A stretch of 64,000 bases of DNA from contig JAPWDM010000005.1 in assembly GCA_035578155.1 (NCBI GenBank), positions 45,626,454-45,690,453 on the forward strand, given 5' to 3'. Origin of the DNA: Brachynemurus nebulosus. Its lineage: Eukaryota > Arthropoda > Insecta > Neuroptera > Myrmeleontidae. The notes under the pieces were generated by a model. That model had not been told where the DNA came from and did no database searches. It was given only the letters and a program-made list of their open reading frames with translations. Every line of letters begins with the position of its first letter. Position 1 is the stretch's first letter. The position numbers and the translations under genes were made by a program. Shown in pieces: positions 42,865-55,087 of the stretch.

Positions 42865-44039
42865 AGAAATTCCAGATAAAATATTTCTCTTGTGATATTC
42901 GGATTTTTTACTTAGATAATATCGTTTCGGATGCTGCGTTCCGAAATTCACGTATAGACTATACATAGTACCTTTTAAAACTGCCAAAGAATCATTAATG
43001 TCGTTATATTATTTATTTACAAAATGAAATTTATTATGACAATGTGATATGGAATCACCCACACATAATAAGTGTTGGTCATTTCATGTAAAATCAATTT
43101 TTCTAGGTAATATTCCACCGAATTAAATAAGAATTTCTCGCTTTCAGCATGACAACAATTTTCGGACCGTAGCATTATAAGAACACGTTTTTACAAACTT
43201 CTTGAAATGTGTTGTTCATTTTTAGAGCTTAAATGTTAATATTTATTCAAGTCCATTTTTAAAAAAATAGTTTTTAAATATATTTTTGTAATTTGTTTAA
43301 AAAGTAACACTTAATTTGGGTGGTACTTTTGAAACACTTTGTATGTATTGTACGTAAAGGATTATAATATCAATATATTGGATTAAAATACAACGAAATT
43401 TTTGAAAAAAGTTCGGTATTTCAAAAATTTAAGTGCCAATTACATTATGAAGATATTATTATCTTTTACTTATTTATTTGTATATTTTGAATACAGAGTT
43501 TTTTTTCTAGTTTTCTTCGATCGTTGCAGCTAATTCTTTTAAAAGAAAGTGATCTCATTCCTTTCGTGTAGTTTCGTACCTGACATTAGTTTATGAAATA
43601 TACGTATCAATAATTTTTTTAAAGATATTTCTTGAAACTTTCTGTAAAACATTCCATTAATTTTTAAAAGCTCTGTATTTTTGTAATATAAGTGCAATAT
43701 TTTTTTGCAATAATTGTTATTTAAAATAACACTAAAAAATGCAAACTATATGTTTAACGTCCAAATTTTCGAATATGTTACTTAAGTATATTTATTGTTA
43801 AGTATATTTATTTCAATTGCTTAATTCAAGTACAAACGTTGCTTTGTTTATTCTATGTTGTTGGGTGTACGACGTACGTATCTTTTTTTGGATAAACTTG
43901 TTTTTGTTTAATAATATTATTAAAATAAAGCTTATTCAAACTGTATTGTCTTAAAAAGCGTTTTTTTTTTTGCACTTTATACACAAATCCAAAAAAATTC
44001 CTTCAAAATTTTCGTAAAATTACAGTAAAAGTTTGTTCC
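42865..44039 (+). other. 3' flank of the SNX gene
   Basis: Gene-free AT-rich sequence, probably including the 3' UTR. AATAAA occurs at 43924-43929. No repeat recognised. Confidence 0.45.
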
Positions 44040-44441
44040 CACTGACAATAAGGGGCGCTGACTGCGTGAGTAGTGCTACCATAGACATAAAGGGAACCAC
44101 CATTTATTTAGGCTAATTTTGCTCGCGTCACAAAATATGACGTTATTTTCGGTTGATTTTTTGATGTTGGGCATCTTTGATTGTCTTTCTTTTTTTGTAA
44201 TCTTATCTATTGTACTTGTCACTGGCAGTAAAAGGTCCGACATTTTGAGACAAAAAAAATTTTCTCTATGGTTAAAATGAAAGGGATAATCTACATACGT
44301 TCAAATTTAATTTTGATCGAAATTTCATCCATATATTCCGTGATTGAGCGGTACCACATGCGCTATGTGGTGATTTCTTTAAACGTTATAGACGTTATGT
44401 CGGCCTCGGTTTAACTGCGTAGACGTGCGATCATTAAAGTG
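44040..44441 (-). repeat. Partial element related to 18634-18952 and 4471-4817
   Basis: The right end, read inward, is CACTTTAATGATCGCACG with TTAA at 44442-44445, like the left end of 4471-4817. 44160-44280 matches the reverse complement of 18660-18780. The left border was not found, so the element may be truncated or chimeric. Confidence 0.5.
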
Positions 44442-44559
44442 TTAAAATCAAAGGGCAAAATTATTTTAAATAAATGACGACTCTCTTTAAGGGGGACCAC
44501 TAGTGTGACATTTTGAAAAAATTGGAAACATTTTTTTTGCATGTTTCTATAGTCTATAC

Positions 44560-45310
44560 CAGTGTTTTTCAACCTTTTCTATGGCGCGACCCCCTTAGTA
44601 TGGGAAACTATTTCGCGACTCCCTACCCTCCGCTATTACCAACTTTTATTTTTTTATGTAATAAATATCGAATCCGTTCATCATTATTAATTATTTTTTT
44701 CATAGTTAGGTATCTATTAAATACGTAATTAAGGACTTGAAACAGGCGTATTTTTATATCGACATCAAAACTGACGACTTATAGTAGCTTCTGGAGGCGC
44801 ACGTGGCGTAAAAAGTGACATGCGCACGCACGACTGTCGTCACCGTTTAACATTTTCGAGAGTATTCCATTTGAATTCTTTGAATTGTGAACTCGCGTTA
44901 GTGTTTAAATTTATTGAATTGCCTTGTTTAGTAGTTATTCACTTATTGTCTAATATTCAAAATTCTATGCTCATTGTAATTATTGAAAATGGATAAGTTT
45001 TTGGAAACATATGTACAACCGTCAACTTCAAGTTCCAATGAGAGTAATAAAACAAAACCAAAGAAAAAGTGTCTATATGACGACAATTATTTAAAATTCG
45101 AATTTACTGTTATTGAAAATAAGTCGCAATTTTGAAACTTTATCGCGCAAAAGTATGAAACTCTCATATTAATGTAACCATTAATTAACCTTCTTTTTAT
45201 TAAATATCATATTTTGAACTAGAGTGGTTTTATTTTTAAAGTACTGCGACCCTCTTAGAAAGGCTTCGCAACCCCCTAGGGGGTCGCGACCCACAGGTTG
45301 AAAAACACTG
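44560..45310 (+). mobile_element. hAT element with perfect 8-bp target duplication and transposase start
   Basis: GTCTATAC at 44552-44559 and 45311-45318. Ends CAGTGTTTTTCAACC inverted exactly, followed by further CGCGACCCCCTTAG/GGGGGTCGCGAC similarity. 751 bp. It encodes the first 48 residues of a hAT transposase and then nothing, so it is an internally deleted copy inserted into the TTAA element. Confidence 0.95.
44989..45135 (+). pseudogene. N-terminal fragment of a hAT (ZBED5/Charlie-like) transposase
   Basis: A 48-codon frame from the ATG at 44989 to TGA. It starts MDKFL, has a serine-rich then lysine-rich linker, and ends with YDDNYLKFEFT, which resembles the YDDSYLKFGFT segment just before the BED finger in Charlie/ZBED5-type hAT proteins. 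The rest of the transposase is deleted. Confidence 0.75.
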
Positions 45311-46141
45311 GTCTATACCTTTAAAAATAACATACTATAATTTCAAGTGTATATCTCAAATAGTTTTTGAGTTACAGCCATCTGAAGAGCGGATTCTGAT
45401 TTTCATTGTTAACTTGGAGGTATTGAGAAATGTATGAAGGTTGATAATTCGGGAGTTTCTGGACGTGACTGTCAGTCACATGTTGTGGAGCAGCTAGACC
45501 CTGGCACATTTAGACGACTAATCTAGTTTTACTATGACCGTTATAGTGAGTACATCGTAAATAATTTTGGTAAAAATTTTCAGTGATTAAAACTAAAAGG
45601 TAAGGTAAAGAAAAACTACATTTTTCAAATTTGTTGCAGTTATAACTCGAAGACAAATCATCCGAACATCCGATCGATTTGATTTTTATTGCAGCTTCTT
45701 TTATATATGTTTCTTCGTGCCATGAACCTCCAGTTTTCCGATCGAATAAAAAATGTAATTTTTGCAGGCCAAAAATCATCAAATTTTCGCGCAAAAATTG
45801 AAACTTTTTTTTAAAAACTCCGCCATTTTGTTAAATTTCAACTATTTTTTCGATTGAGGTTCATGGTACGGGCAACACCTTCTAGTTTAATAGGCTTTTT
45901 GGTTTTTTTGACTTCAAGCACTGTGAAGATCGCTATCACTGCAGTAGTGAGAGGACTTTTTTTGGAGCCTTGGGAGATCGGGAATAACTCACTGAATTTT
46001 CAATTTTTTGGTCCAAAAATTTTATCAAGAATTTATTATATATTAACGAACATATCCTTAAAATATTAAAACATTCCATACAGTAAAAAATTCCCAAAAA
46101 TCACATTTTCTTCAGGCGGTCACACTAGTGGTCCCCCTTAA

Positions 46142-47394
46142 GTACCAAGTCTGTGGTAGTACTACTCACGCACAAAAAGTCGCTCGGTTTGTATACGGCG
46201 GGCTCTCGGACTGTTAGGTTTTATAGGATTTGAATGAAAGTCAAAATTATATTTTGTGATGTAATTTTTATTATTTTTATCAAAAAGAAATCACAGAATT
46301 TTAAAACAATTATCATTTAATATAGAAATATTCTAGCCACTATTAATCAAATGTCTCTGCTCATTTTGTTTAACTCAAAATTAAAAAAAGAAAAACCTTA
46401 AATACTAAAAAAAATGGTCTAGACTTTTAAACATATTTATCATATTTACCTAAATATCTATATTAAATTATATCTCCTTAAGTTCTTATCAAACTATACA
46501 TATTTTTTGGGTATTTTGAAAAATGTCGTTGTCTTATCAATTAATGGTATACAATTAATGTTTATGTTTAAATAAAATAAGATTTTTGTTGACCTATAAA
46601 ATGGTATCAGTGGAAAGGCCATACTATAATGATGGGTTTACACATATGCGTCTTAAATAATAATAAATATGATCAAATTGTTTACTGGTTATATATTTTA
46701 TCAATTTTTTTTTAAAGTACGCAAAATTCTTATGTATATTTAAACACTAACTTGTTACATTAAAAAATTACTTATACAGGGTGTTTTATGTGTCCAATTA
46801 TAAGTAATAGTATTTAAAAAACGGATAATTTTAATTAAAATTAAATCACAATAAAAGCACCCTCTATTAATTGAATTTATAATCACATAAAAAAAGATTA
46901 ATAATTAATTTTTGATTATGATGTGGCGGCGCTAGTAGTACTATAACTTGAACGGATAAGAAATCCAAATCATCTCCAAACATCTTTTTTTATCTGATTA
47001 TAAATATTTTTAAATACTGTACAGTCTTCGCAATTAATTTCTTTTTTAAAACTGGTGTTTTATATTACAATGTTGAAGCATTAAAAATTACTTTTTTTTA
47101 TCGTTTTTTTTTCTATTCTGCTACAAAATTTTAAGGGAACGTAAAAAAGAATAAACAGTTTTTTTTTGTTTATTTAAAAAATCAAATTTTTTGTACAATT
47201 TTAAATTTTTAACTACATCTATAAAATATAATTTCGTATTTAAAAAATTACGAAAAAATTGAATAATGTCCATTGCACATTTATTTTTAATAATTAATTT
47301 TTTTTGAATATTTAATAAAAATATTGATTATTTGGAATATTTTATATTGACGCACAAAATTTTTTAGACAACATTGTATCATACGTCAAATTAA
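46142..47394. other. AT-rich, gene-free stretch between convergent genes
   Basis: No gene recognised. It may include the distal DCAF15 3' UTR (minus strand), although no poly(A) signal close to the stop codon was seen. Confidence 0.4.
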
Positions 47395-47830
47395 TTCAAT
47401 AGACATCATAAATTCACTGAGCACTGAATAGAGCATATTAACATATTTTCTATACAGGAAGTACTGGTATTAAAATTGTGAAGTACATGACGCCATTAAA
47501 CTAAACCACATTTCTGACATTAGCTATTTTATAATGCCAGTATAATCACGTGAAAGAAAATTTAAATTTGCTAAAAATATTTTTTGACAAAATGGTTAAC
47601 TGGGCTATGAAAAATTGCAACAATAATTCAAGAGGAAAACAGAACCCGACATTTCACAGATACTTACTTAAATACCTGAATTTGATTAAATTTCAACCCT
47701 GTTCGATTGCCGTTAAACTCAACTCATGAGTCATGTTTCTTATTTCATAAGTTTCATATTTATAACACACGGAGTTCTCTCTATTCTATTCAATACTCAG
47801 TGTCATAAGTCAATAAATAATTAAAATACA
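47395..47830 (+). repeat. Dispersed repeat, copy 1 (matches 61190-61520)
   Basis: GAGCACTGAATaGAaCATATT, then ATTAACATATtTT and a later ATTCTCTCTA-like stretch, recur in the same order and orientation at 61205-61480. Family not recognised. Confidence 0.5.
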
Positions 47831-47873
47831 AAATGGCGGTAAAAAAAACAGCTATTTTTAAACTTACTTCTTA

Positions 47874-50800
47874 TCAAGTAATGGAATTATTTCTTTTAAA
47901 ACTAAAAGTCTGAAGAGGTAGTCTCTCTAAGGTGAGCAATAATCTCAAACGAATTTTGATAAAGGCGCTTTCTTTTCCTAAAGTTTTTTTTGCTTTCATT
48001 AAATAAAATAATAATCATCAAAATCTGAAAAAAAATCGTAAAGAACTGTCATTTTCGAGAAATTAAGATAAAAACCTGAAGAATCTCACTTACCTTCGGC
48101 ATCTAGAACGATACTAATATAATTATCTTCATCTTGGAGATGTGTAAGAGACCGATCTAGAAATACAATCATCAATAAAAAGGGGATTCCCACTTCCCAA
48201 ATGAGATAGGCGATGTATCACGTACCTGAATTATGTACCATTACGCGCATTTTACGAAAATTGCATTGCTGAACCTCGGGACAAAACGATTTGATTTCAG
48301 ATGTATTAGGTTTCGGGAATAATGGACGCAACTCTAATATCGTTTCCGAATCCAATATGATACAGTGACCTCCACCAGGTCTTCCAGCACCCCATACGAA
48401 AATAAACCGTAAACAGTATAATCTCGACACGGCGATTGGCTTCCCTACTCCAGCCGCTCCCACCTCAATGTACGCGGAACAAATCACATCTCCGGTCAAC
48501 GGGCAAATCTACGGAGGACAAACCATAGATTCAGTTCAGAGTTAATTAACATAAATTACGCAGATTCTATTGCAGAGTGGCGATTGAAAACATATTTCAA
48601 AATTCCCTGATTTCTCCCTGACTCTGAATAAAATTCCAGAACGTACTTCGAAAAAAACAGTTTTTTGACTATCTTTTTTTTTGCTCGTCAGTGGCAAAAA
48701 ATACAACTAAAGAGCAAAAAGAAAAAAAGGTCGTCGACTATCAGTCGACGCTCTCGCCGGGGTGAAAAACTGAAATTTTTTTGAATAAAAATAAAAAGAT
48801 TTCTAAAATTATTTCACCTGAAATATATGTAGACAAACGACTTCTATCAGTGTATAAAATTTCAATTTAATTGTAGTAATGGTTACTGAGAAAAACGGCT
48901 GTGACATACGAACGAATATTAATGGATTATATGTTTAAAATAAGTTACTTATTTAAGCTGTATATGGTAACACTTATGATTAATCCATCAGTTTATTAGT
49001 AAGTATCCATTTTTTATTATTGAAAAGTAAGTTTTTTAACATAATATTTTATCAAGCATTTAATTCATTAGAATTTAAGAATGTATATTTCATTGTTTTA
49101 ATGAAAATGAATTTTATTATTAATTTAGGCATATTTTAAAAGTACTGTATAAAATTTTAGGTTGGAATTCCGCACTATGCTTGCTATAGCAACATGCGGC
49201 ATCTATCCCAACAAAAAGGAGAGATGCCGCATTTAAAGTTGGTATAGATGCATAATCATGTTACATGTTAAAAACATAGATTTATACCTTAATTATGCAA
49301 TTTTTTTTTTTGACTGTAAATTATGCCACGTAAATATAAAAGATCCATTAATTGGACCAGGAAGAGCTCTCATATTAGTGAAGATAACGAAAATAATGAT
49401 GATTGCGTGTATATTGAATGTTTTGAAAAGTACTCAGAAACAAAAACAAAAGTTGACTGGTTAACATGTATAAAGTGCCAAAAATGGTTACATATGTCAT
49501 ACATCATGTATGGAGATGTGTGTAAAATACAAAATTTTTAATGTGAACTATGCGGCATCTCTCCCATAGGTGTGGGAGAGACGCCGCTTGGTAGGCTCTA
49601 CAAAGATGTTAATTATGAATCCTTTATGACTCAAAATTTAAAATTATTTATAAATAATTTTAAAGAACAATGTTCATATTTATTGTGTACCAAATTTCAA
49701 ATCAATTAAATGCATACTTTAAGAATTATCAAGTGTGCGGCATCTCTCCCGCATTCACTCTATTTTTTTTACGGAACGCTAAAAAACATTCTAAATATAA
49801 AACTATTTATACCTGACATTGACAATTTCGAGGTAAAGATATTTTATTGAAGGGGAGAAAATTTTACATTAGTAAAACATTAAAAATGTGAAAGCAGTAA
49901 ACGTCATGAAATACGTTTGTACCATTTGAATCTGTGCAATTTTTTACATGATACATTTGCAATAATCACTAGTCTAAGAAGCAAGAAAGTGTACTTACAT
50001 CTATAATATTAATATCATAGTCGGCGCAAAAGGTGAATTTTAAATTGTGTTCTCGGCAAATACGTTTTGCAGTTCGATGGCAAAATTGTTCGGCGTCGAA
50101 TGTCCGATGGACCAGGGTGATCCCCGGTCCGATCATTTCATCCGACATATGGCTTGGAACCACGTCCAGATGGTGCTCCTCACCGGAACTGGTCGTGTGA
50201 ACTAATACTGGTAATTCAACTGAGACACAATCATCTAAAAAGATTGAAAAATTTCAAAAAAAATGACGCACAGGAGCAAAAAATGATTATTTACCTCGCT
50301 GTCCATCTGAGACTAATGATGAAGCGCTTTCAAAATCAATTGCACTGTATCTCCGGACAACTTCCTTAATCCACTGGTACGATTCTCGAGAACTGACCAT
50401 TTTGGCTTTCTCGTCCACTATGAGCAGTCCTTCCGAAGGATTTCCTGCACTACTGCTACATCCTCCACCAGCCAATCGATCCAATGATGATTCCCGTTTG
50501 ACAAAGTTATCCGACGACATCTCCGTCACTTTTGGACTGGAAATATTGTTGATTTGTCGCAAAATCAACTTTGAATCATTATCCGAATAATCACTATCAA
50601 TGTGACTTGGACTATAGATGCTATATTTCTGAGAAATTTCCGCTCGAGGACTCAACGGCGATTTGCGATTAGTCGAAGATGGGGACACTAATCGATTGTA
50701 TACACTACGCGAACTACTACTAGGCGAGAATGGGCCACTTCTTGCGTTCGGCGACAACATCGGAGATCGTGGCGAATGAATTCCGGCTGAGGTGCGAGGA

Positions 50801-53800
50801 CTTAAAAATTGTCCACTGTCCGGTGACGAATTTGTATTACGAATTAAACTACTTTTTGACGTTTGTCCTTTACCGCAAAATCGGCGTTCGTGTCTTATTA
50901 AATTAAAAGGAACAATATTTTCACAATTGTCTTCGGAGAACTCATATTTTTTATCGGCAAGTCGTTTTTTACGAAATAAACTTAATTTTTCACATTTTTC
51001 AGTCTCTTCGGTGAATTCGTACGCTTTCTCGGCAATTTTAATATCAATTTTGGATTTTTCTTGGGTGGTCTTTTCGGCGTTGGTTGTCAGTTCTTTTTTG
51101 TGTAGAAACATTTTAACTCGAGGTTTCGTAGTTGACGGTTCCGTAACACTCGCCGAAGTCCAGTAACTTCGTCCGGTCACGTTTAACGGTTCACAACTAA
51201 TATTCAGTTCGTGAAACGGTTTCGAATATTCACTGTACTCGGTTTCACAGTCACTCACGTCCGATACAATGTCACCGCCATTGGCATTTTGAAATTCGAG
51301 TTCTTGTTTAATACTAACACTTTCCGATATATCACTCACGTTATCGGGGAAACTGGTGACTTCGGAGCCGACCAGCGATGACAACGAAGCGGTTTTATAT
51401 ATTTTAAAAGTCTGATTCGTTTCCGACGCGGAAGTTGGATTATCCAAACTAATATTTAAAGCGTATAGGTAATGGCCCGTGTTGAGAATCACGTGATCGG
51501 GGTATGCTAAGCTGATGGTCGGGTTGAATTTTGGGTATGGAGGCATTATGCTTAACATCGCATCCACAGTCACACCGTGCTTCAGGCACTGCGAGGTAGA
51601 TAATGGTGTGAACGTATCTTTAAGCAAAAAAATAAATAAATAAATAAAATTTCAGAAAGTGTTTGCTGAAGAATTGACAGTCTAAAATATATTGTAGCAA
51701 ATTAAATTATGGTAATAGATTATTTTTTTTAAATTGTGCCTAAAAAAAGGGAAATATATAATATGGGCACGTAAAAAAAAATCAGGAAGTTAAAAATCCT
51801 AGTATATGAACGTAAATTTCAATAACTGATCGATTCTCTGTTGAATATGGTGCCATACCAGCTAATACGTTCAACCAAAAATCGATTTAGAGGCCTTTTC
51901 AATTAAGTATGCCCTCCGTTCAACTTATTTGCTAAATTGATTATCACTAGTGGACTCTCCTTAACACTTTGAGGAACTGCTCAAGAGTGTGCGGGAATTA
52001 ATCATTTAGGTACATAATTAATATTTTTATTTTAACCCTAGAATCATACGTACTCGTCAAATTGAAGACCTAACTTGTCGTTGCTTGTCTGTTCTAAAAC
52101 TTCAGGGTATCTGATTTATTTGTTACTAGCCGTACCCGTGACGTTGTTCACGCGAAACGTTGAGTAGTTTCTTTTTCCAATTTGTAGTTTCTTGCAACAC
52201 AAAATGCATTAAATTGTCTCCAAATTGACAAGTGTGTATTTATTTTATTTTTCGGTACACAATTAGCAACATTTTTTTTAATTTAAAATTCAGAAAAATT
52301 TCCAAACTACAAAATTTATTTACAATTTTTGTTGCTATAGTTATGAAATTTTTTATGAAATATGTAAATTGGCGTAATGTGTGTAGATGCTCAAAATAGT
52401 TATTCCATTTTCCCGTGGGAATGAGACATTTTCCCGAAATAAAAAGTATCTTAGATGTTCACCCAGTTAATAAGTTATCATCACACCAAATTTCATTAAA
52501 ATCCGTCCAGTAGTTTTTACGTGATGCATGAACAGACAGACAGACAGACAGACAGAGACAAATTTACAGTTTTATTATATGTATAGATGATAACACAGAA
52601 GACGTATCAATTTTGTTTATAGTTGCTGTCGTTTTGTTTATATTAAAATAGTGTGCGTCAATTTGACGTGGATGTATGACTAACGTCTTGTATGTTTTTT
52701 TTTTTTTAAAGATTTTGTACTTTGCATATAAAAGTTTTTCTAATTTTTCTAAAATTTATTAAAGATATGGATGTTATAATTAATTTATTCAATGATAATG
52801 ATAATGTGAAAGATAATTACAGCTTTTTGACTTATAGAGACGACATAGTACTGAAGTTTTAATATATTAAATCGAAAACCAAAGAATGCGTTTCAAGTGA
52901 TTTAATAGAAGATCAACAATTTATTTTATGGAACATATTTTAATTTTTATTATTTTTTTAGATCTTATTCAAAAAATACTAACAAATTTTAGAAAATTTA
53001 CAAATGTGTCTAATGAGGAAATAACTGCATATCTACAGGAATATTTGTGACCGAGAAATTTCATATTCTGTAAAATCACACATGTCCACTGACTCATAAT
53101 AGTTCATAAATTAATTATTTGAAAGATATGCCTTATGATACAATAAATTGATGTATCTATTTTTTAATTTTTATAATGAAAATATGCTTTGATAAAAAGA
53201 TTAAAAAAGTTAGTAAATATTTAGATATTTTGTTCGCTTTTGTAGTATTGTTATGTAAAAAAAATGTTTTTTGCAAATAAATTCTAGAATTGTCCGTAAA
53301 AAGTCCATTCGTCAAATTGACGACGATGTATGATTAACGTTTCTCGTAGACCAACGTATGATTCTAGGGTTAACAAAAAACTACTGAAGAGAATTACAAA
53401 AGTGATCGAAATCGATCTAATCAGCACAAATATGAGTAATCTTACCGTCATTTTTTAACGAGGATTCTGCGGTACAGTCTTTACATCTCTGCACTGAAGG
53501 TAGCGTAACAATAGTTAAATAGGCCTCAGACTGGTAACTTTGACTGTAAAACATTTTTAAATCAATTCAAACTCGTAAAATTTACATGTACGATTTCAAA
53601 AACATACCAAGTCCCATAAATCACTAATTTTTCTAAATCAGTCGGCCACTGACACATTGTTACGTCCATATCATAATCTTGATTTTTAAAATGTCGAAAT
53701 ATCCGATGTTCGGCCACCAGTTTTACTGGTCTGCCCGGGATAAAACTCCAAACATGAAGAATGTATCGATGGGAGAAAAAGAAACCATCGACATTAATCG

Positions 53801-54266
53801 AATGTTCAACACTATAGCTAAGTAAAAAGCGCCCACATTGAGAGAAGCCCATAAAAATTTGATGACTACAAAAAAAACAAGAGAATTCTCAAAATTTTTA
53901 ATCACTTTCGGATACAAAAACATAAAATTGTTACTTACATTGTATCTTCACTAAACGGTACTACCTCAGAAAAATTAAAACAACACCTATCCGGGATCGA
54001 ATTAAAAATTTTATCTGTTTTCGCTTTAGGATTTCGCGAAAATCTTCCATATAACTAAAAAAAAAATTGTATACAAAATAATGAAGAGGTTGCATGCTAT
54101 TTAAAATAACCTTATTTTTTATAAATTGTCTAACCTGTCTATTAAATATTTTTTTAACGACATTATAATCGTTTGGAGGCTTTGTTTCCACTATATCACA
54201 TTCATCACAGTCAGAGGAATCACTATTTTCAGAATTTTCCAATTCTGAGCTACAATCAGTATCCAT
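47874..54266 (-). CDS. DCAF15: DCAF15, substrate receptor of CUL4-DDB1 ubiquitin ligase
   Basis: Adaptor that presents proteins to the CRL4 E3 ligase; in mammals it is the receptor that aryl sulfonamides redirect to RBM39. Nine minus-strand exons with GT-AG sites keep phase and give about 870 codons: 54266-54135, 54054-53939, 53865-53608, 53543-53446, 51617-50295, 50234-49999, 48508-48226, 48156-48094, 47977-47874. The N-terminus is acidic. LYGRFSRN and MGFSQCGRFLLSY with VTMCQWPTDLEKLVIYG match the DCAF15 WD40-like region. Cys189, Cys192, Cys212 and His215 (CKDC...CLKH) match the zinc site of the human protein. Exon 5 encodes a long Ser-rich disordered linker. The C-terminal part (FTFCADYDINIIDICPLTGD, RSLTHLQDEDNYISIVL) aligns with the end of human DCAF15. 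The last exon is the least certain: its 34 residues extend past the human end. Exon 4 has an alternative acceptor 6 nt downstream. Confidence 0.92.
49190..49755 (+). mobile_element. pogo-like relic with GCGGCATCTCTCCC motifs, in DCAF15 intron 6
   Basis: GCGGCATCTcTCCC occurs at 49196, 49552 and 49737, and its complement at 49218 and 49574. The motifs bracket a small ORF that joins the two extremes of a pogo-type transposase. Borders are uncertain because no clean TA-flanked terminal repeat could be fixed. Inserted in an intron of DCAF15 on the opposite strand. Confidence 0.65.
49323..49541 (+). pseudogene. Internally deleted pogo transposase: 72-residue fusion ORF
   Basis: Starts MPRKYKR, the usual beginning of pogo/Tigger transposases before the psq-type helix-turn-helix. 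It then passes into ENNDDCVYIECFEKYSE and WLTCIKCQKWLHMSYIMYGD, which resemble the cysteine-rich tail of the same family. The DNA-binding and DDE domains between are gone, but the frame is intact from ATG to stop. Probably decay, but see the finding. Confidence 0.65.
52036..53369 (-). mobile_element. piggyBac-like non-autonomous element, copy B, in DCAF15 intron 4
   Basis: TTAA at 52032-52035 and 53370-53373. Ends CCCTAGAATCATACGTACTC and, inward from the right, CCCTAGAATCATACGTTGGT. It matches copy A (33608-34515) in inverted orientation, interrupted by a 0.46 kb insertion (52125-52588). No transposase ORF. Confidence 0.9.
52125..52588 (+). mobile_element. Retroposon-like insertion nested in the piggyBac-like element
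   Basis: Copy A of the host element lacks this segment, which fixes its position. It starts ACTAGCCGTACCCGTGACG, contains AAATCCGTCCAGTAGTTTTTA, an (ACAG)n run at 52531-52556, and ends TATATGTATAGAT. Such an arrangement is common in insect interspersed repeats. Modules of it (TTTTCCCGTGGGAATGAGA) relate to PLAA intron 6 and 58965-60190. Confidence 0.7.
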
Positions 54267-55087
54267 GTTGATGTTTGCCCATTAAATTCTTTGATTTGTT
54301 GATGTTCCTCTGTTCATCAGTGTTCGAAGGACGAACCAACGAACTCAATTCATAGCGATTTTTGTTTGCCCGAACATAGAGTGCGCATCGAGCATTTTTA
54401 TTTTTTTTTATTTTTATTTTTTTAAAGCAACATTATCTACCTATATAAAATTTGATAAAGCCTGTATTTTTATTTTAGACTTAAAATATATGTTAAAATA
54501 TTCGTCACAGATCAAGAAATTTAAAAAGTACAGTAGAAAATGATTTAAGGGAATGTAAACTTTAGTATTAACTAAAGTGATACGTTATAACGAAGCGGTT
54601 ACTTATGTTCTGTCAAATATTCAATAATTCAACAATTAATTGGGTTACAAAAAATATATAAAATTTTTTAAAACAATAAAAAAATTGACATACCTATTTC
54701 ATCTTGGTATTTCATTACCTACATTTTAAAATACTTGTTAAAAAAATTGTCTTTCATGATGTGACATCTAGTGGTGAAAAAGTGATCCTCACGCTTACAG
54801 TCGGTAGAGGCAAGTACAGTTAAAACTTGGAGACGTTGTACGGAACCGGAGTGTAAAAAGAGATCGGCTGTATGTTTGATAGCTGATCTGCTTTTATTTT
54901 CATTGTATGTGGAGAGGCAGTGAATGCTTTGTTCCCATAAAAAAAAGTACAATTATTTTTCTAAAATTTTTATAAAGTGCAAAATATAAAACGTTGTTGG
55001 TTGCTTAGTGTGCAAAATTTGGTGCTTTGTTTTTTTAAAACAATATCTGTGATTAGTGTCGTTTTTTGTTTTGTTTCAAAATAAACT
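54267..55087. promoter_or_regulatory. Shared 5' region of DCAF15 and midnolin
   Basis: Divergent start codons 821 bp apart. The 5' UTRs and both promoters must lie here. No repeat recognised inside, unlike the other divergent pair. No TATA box or initiator can be assigned safely. Confidence 0.55.

Larger units (their letters stand above)
44491..46137 (+). mobile_element. TTAA-flanked element carrying a nested hAT insertion
   Basis: Identical 19-bp ends GGGGGACCACTAGTGTGAC inverted at both sides, with TTAA at 44487-44490 and 46138-46141. Without the nested element (44560-45310 plus one 8-bp duplication) it is about 888 bp. The right half matches 1-443. No transposase frame. piggyBac-like by target and end structure. 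Confidence 0.85.

Noticed and set aside
50792..51166. 124-codon plus-strand frame in DCAF15
   Set aside because: It lies wholly antisense to DCAF15 exon 5, whose frame is long and continuous. It is a mirror of that coding bias.
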